From the NCBI GenBank assembly GCA_021821195.1, contig JAKACT010000001.1:496001-560000 (forward strand): a stretch of DNA of 64,000 nucleotides, given 5' to 3'. Below the pieces are notes generated by a model, which saw only the letters and a list, made by a program, of their open reading frames with translations, ran no database searches and was not told where the DNA came from. The DNA comes from Pseudomonadota bacterium (GTDB lineage Bacteria > Pseudomonadota > Gammaproteobacteria > Xanthomonadales > Xanthomonadaceae). The translations under genes and the position numbers were made by a program. Of this stretch, positions 63,674-64,000 are shown in pieces; within the stretch, counting starts at the first letter, position 1; each line of letters starts with the position of its first letter.

Positions 63674-63865
63674 ATGGCCCTCGAAACCTACCTTCGGATG
63701 CCCGAACTTACCCGCCGGCTCGGCATCGCCAGATCGACGATTTACAAGCTGATGCAGCAGGACGGCTTCCCAAAGCCCCTGAAAATCACTCCCAGGGCAG
63801 TTGCGTGGAGCCAGCAGGACATCGAGGACTACCTGCGCCGCAAAACCGCGCACGGGAGCGATTGA
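63674..63865 (+). CDS. AlpA-family regulatory protein
   Basis: 63 residues. LRMPELTRRLGIARSTIYKLMQQDGFPKPLKITPRAVAWSQQDIEDYLRRK is a complete AlpA/MerR-like helix-turn-helix, as found next to integrase or excisionase functions in prophages and islands. It suggests another mobile module begins here. The remaining 135 bases of the window (63866-64000) contain nothing I can assign. Confidence 0.88.
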   Translation: MALETYLRMPELTRRLGIARSTIYKLMQQDGFPKPLKITPRAVAWSQQDIEDYLRRKTAHGSD

Positions 63866-64000
63866 TCGCCCCACCTGCGGCATCCCTCACGACGCGCCGG
63901 ACAGCGCCCATGCCCGCTTGGGCCCGGCGCGCAGATCTCTCACGCCGTGCGCAAGGACGCCATCGGGCGTATGCAGCCGGCTTGCGCCGGGTGGCGATGT

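Larger units (their letters stand above)
38187..64000 (+). mobile_element. Integrative genomic island at tRNA-Asn carrying type III-B CRISPR-Cas (left part)
   Basis: Left end defined by tRNA-Asn and the tyrosine integrase at 38450. Cargo includes cmr1-6, a CRISPR array, cas1, two cas2, cas6, four cyclic-oligonucleotide-type proteins, two proteases and many small unknown genes; an AlpA-type regulator occurs near the right edge. No second copy of the tRNA 3' end is seen, so the island continues beyond base 64000. Unity of the island is supported by eight copies of one promoter palindrome spread from 39.8 to 61.6 kb. Confidence 0.65.

Overview
The window is high-GC DNA from a gammaproteobacterium, most likely a Xanthomonadaceae member (Lysobacter/Luteimonas/Thermomonas/Pseudoxanthomonas type). 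The evidence is the codon bias, the xanthomonad-like SPFH-Arc-DUF4177 cassette, and the conserved order thrS-infC-rpmI-rplT-pheS-pheT-ihfA-merR-tRNA-Pro. The genus is an inference.

Layout. Positions 1-38.1 kb are ordinary chromosome. They hold a HerA-like fragment, greB, a DoxX protein, a DEAD-box RNA helicase, an acyl-CoA dehydrogenase and an HNH nuclease. A four-gene polyamine ABC transporter (potFGHI) follows, then rlmKL, an AmpD-type amidase, tesB, an EF-hand protein and bpt. Next come an SPFH operon behind a 31-bp AT-rich palindrome, a VanY-type peptidase, the dTDP-rhamnose operon (rmlBACD), the thrS/infC/pheST/ihfA block, uvrB and a type IV pilin-like protein. The core also holds tRNA-Pro, tRNA-Val and tRNA-Asn and several strong hairpins.

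At 38.1 kb an integrative island begins at tRNA-Asn(GUU) with a tyrosine integrase. It runs past the right edge of the window, where an AlpA-type regulator is seen. Its core is a complete type III-B CRISPR-Cas locus: cmr1-6, a 33-repeat array read on the minus strand, cas2-cas1-cas2, cas6, and several second-messenger proteins. These are a Csx2/Csx1-type HEPN RNase, an NE0113-type CARF protein with a winged-helix-like tail, a stand-alone Csx16, and a Csx16 domain fused to a Can2/Card1-type CARF nuclease. Interspersed are a surface serine-protease autotransporter, an M50-like membrane metalloprotease, a glycine-zipper membrane protein and several small unknown proteins.

The most interesting signal is a palindrome, YGCAA-NN-TTGCR, found at eight intergenic positions in the island. 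At every site a -10-like hexamer (S-A-N-N-M-T) begins exactly 26 bases downstream on at least one strand. The sites precede the cmr operon, the cas2-cas1-cas2-array operon (divergent from csx2-cas6), the DUF1232-CARF-csx16 operon, both proteases and the small membrane genes. The island therefore looks like one co-regulated defence regulon, with activator-type promoters centred near -44. The CARF-winged-helix protein is an attractive but unproven candidate regulator. The second highlight is the Csx16-Can2 fusion, in effect an effector nuclease carrying a probable signal-degrading domain.
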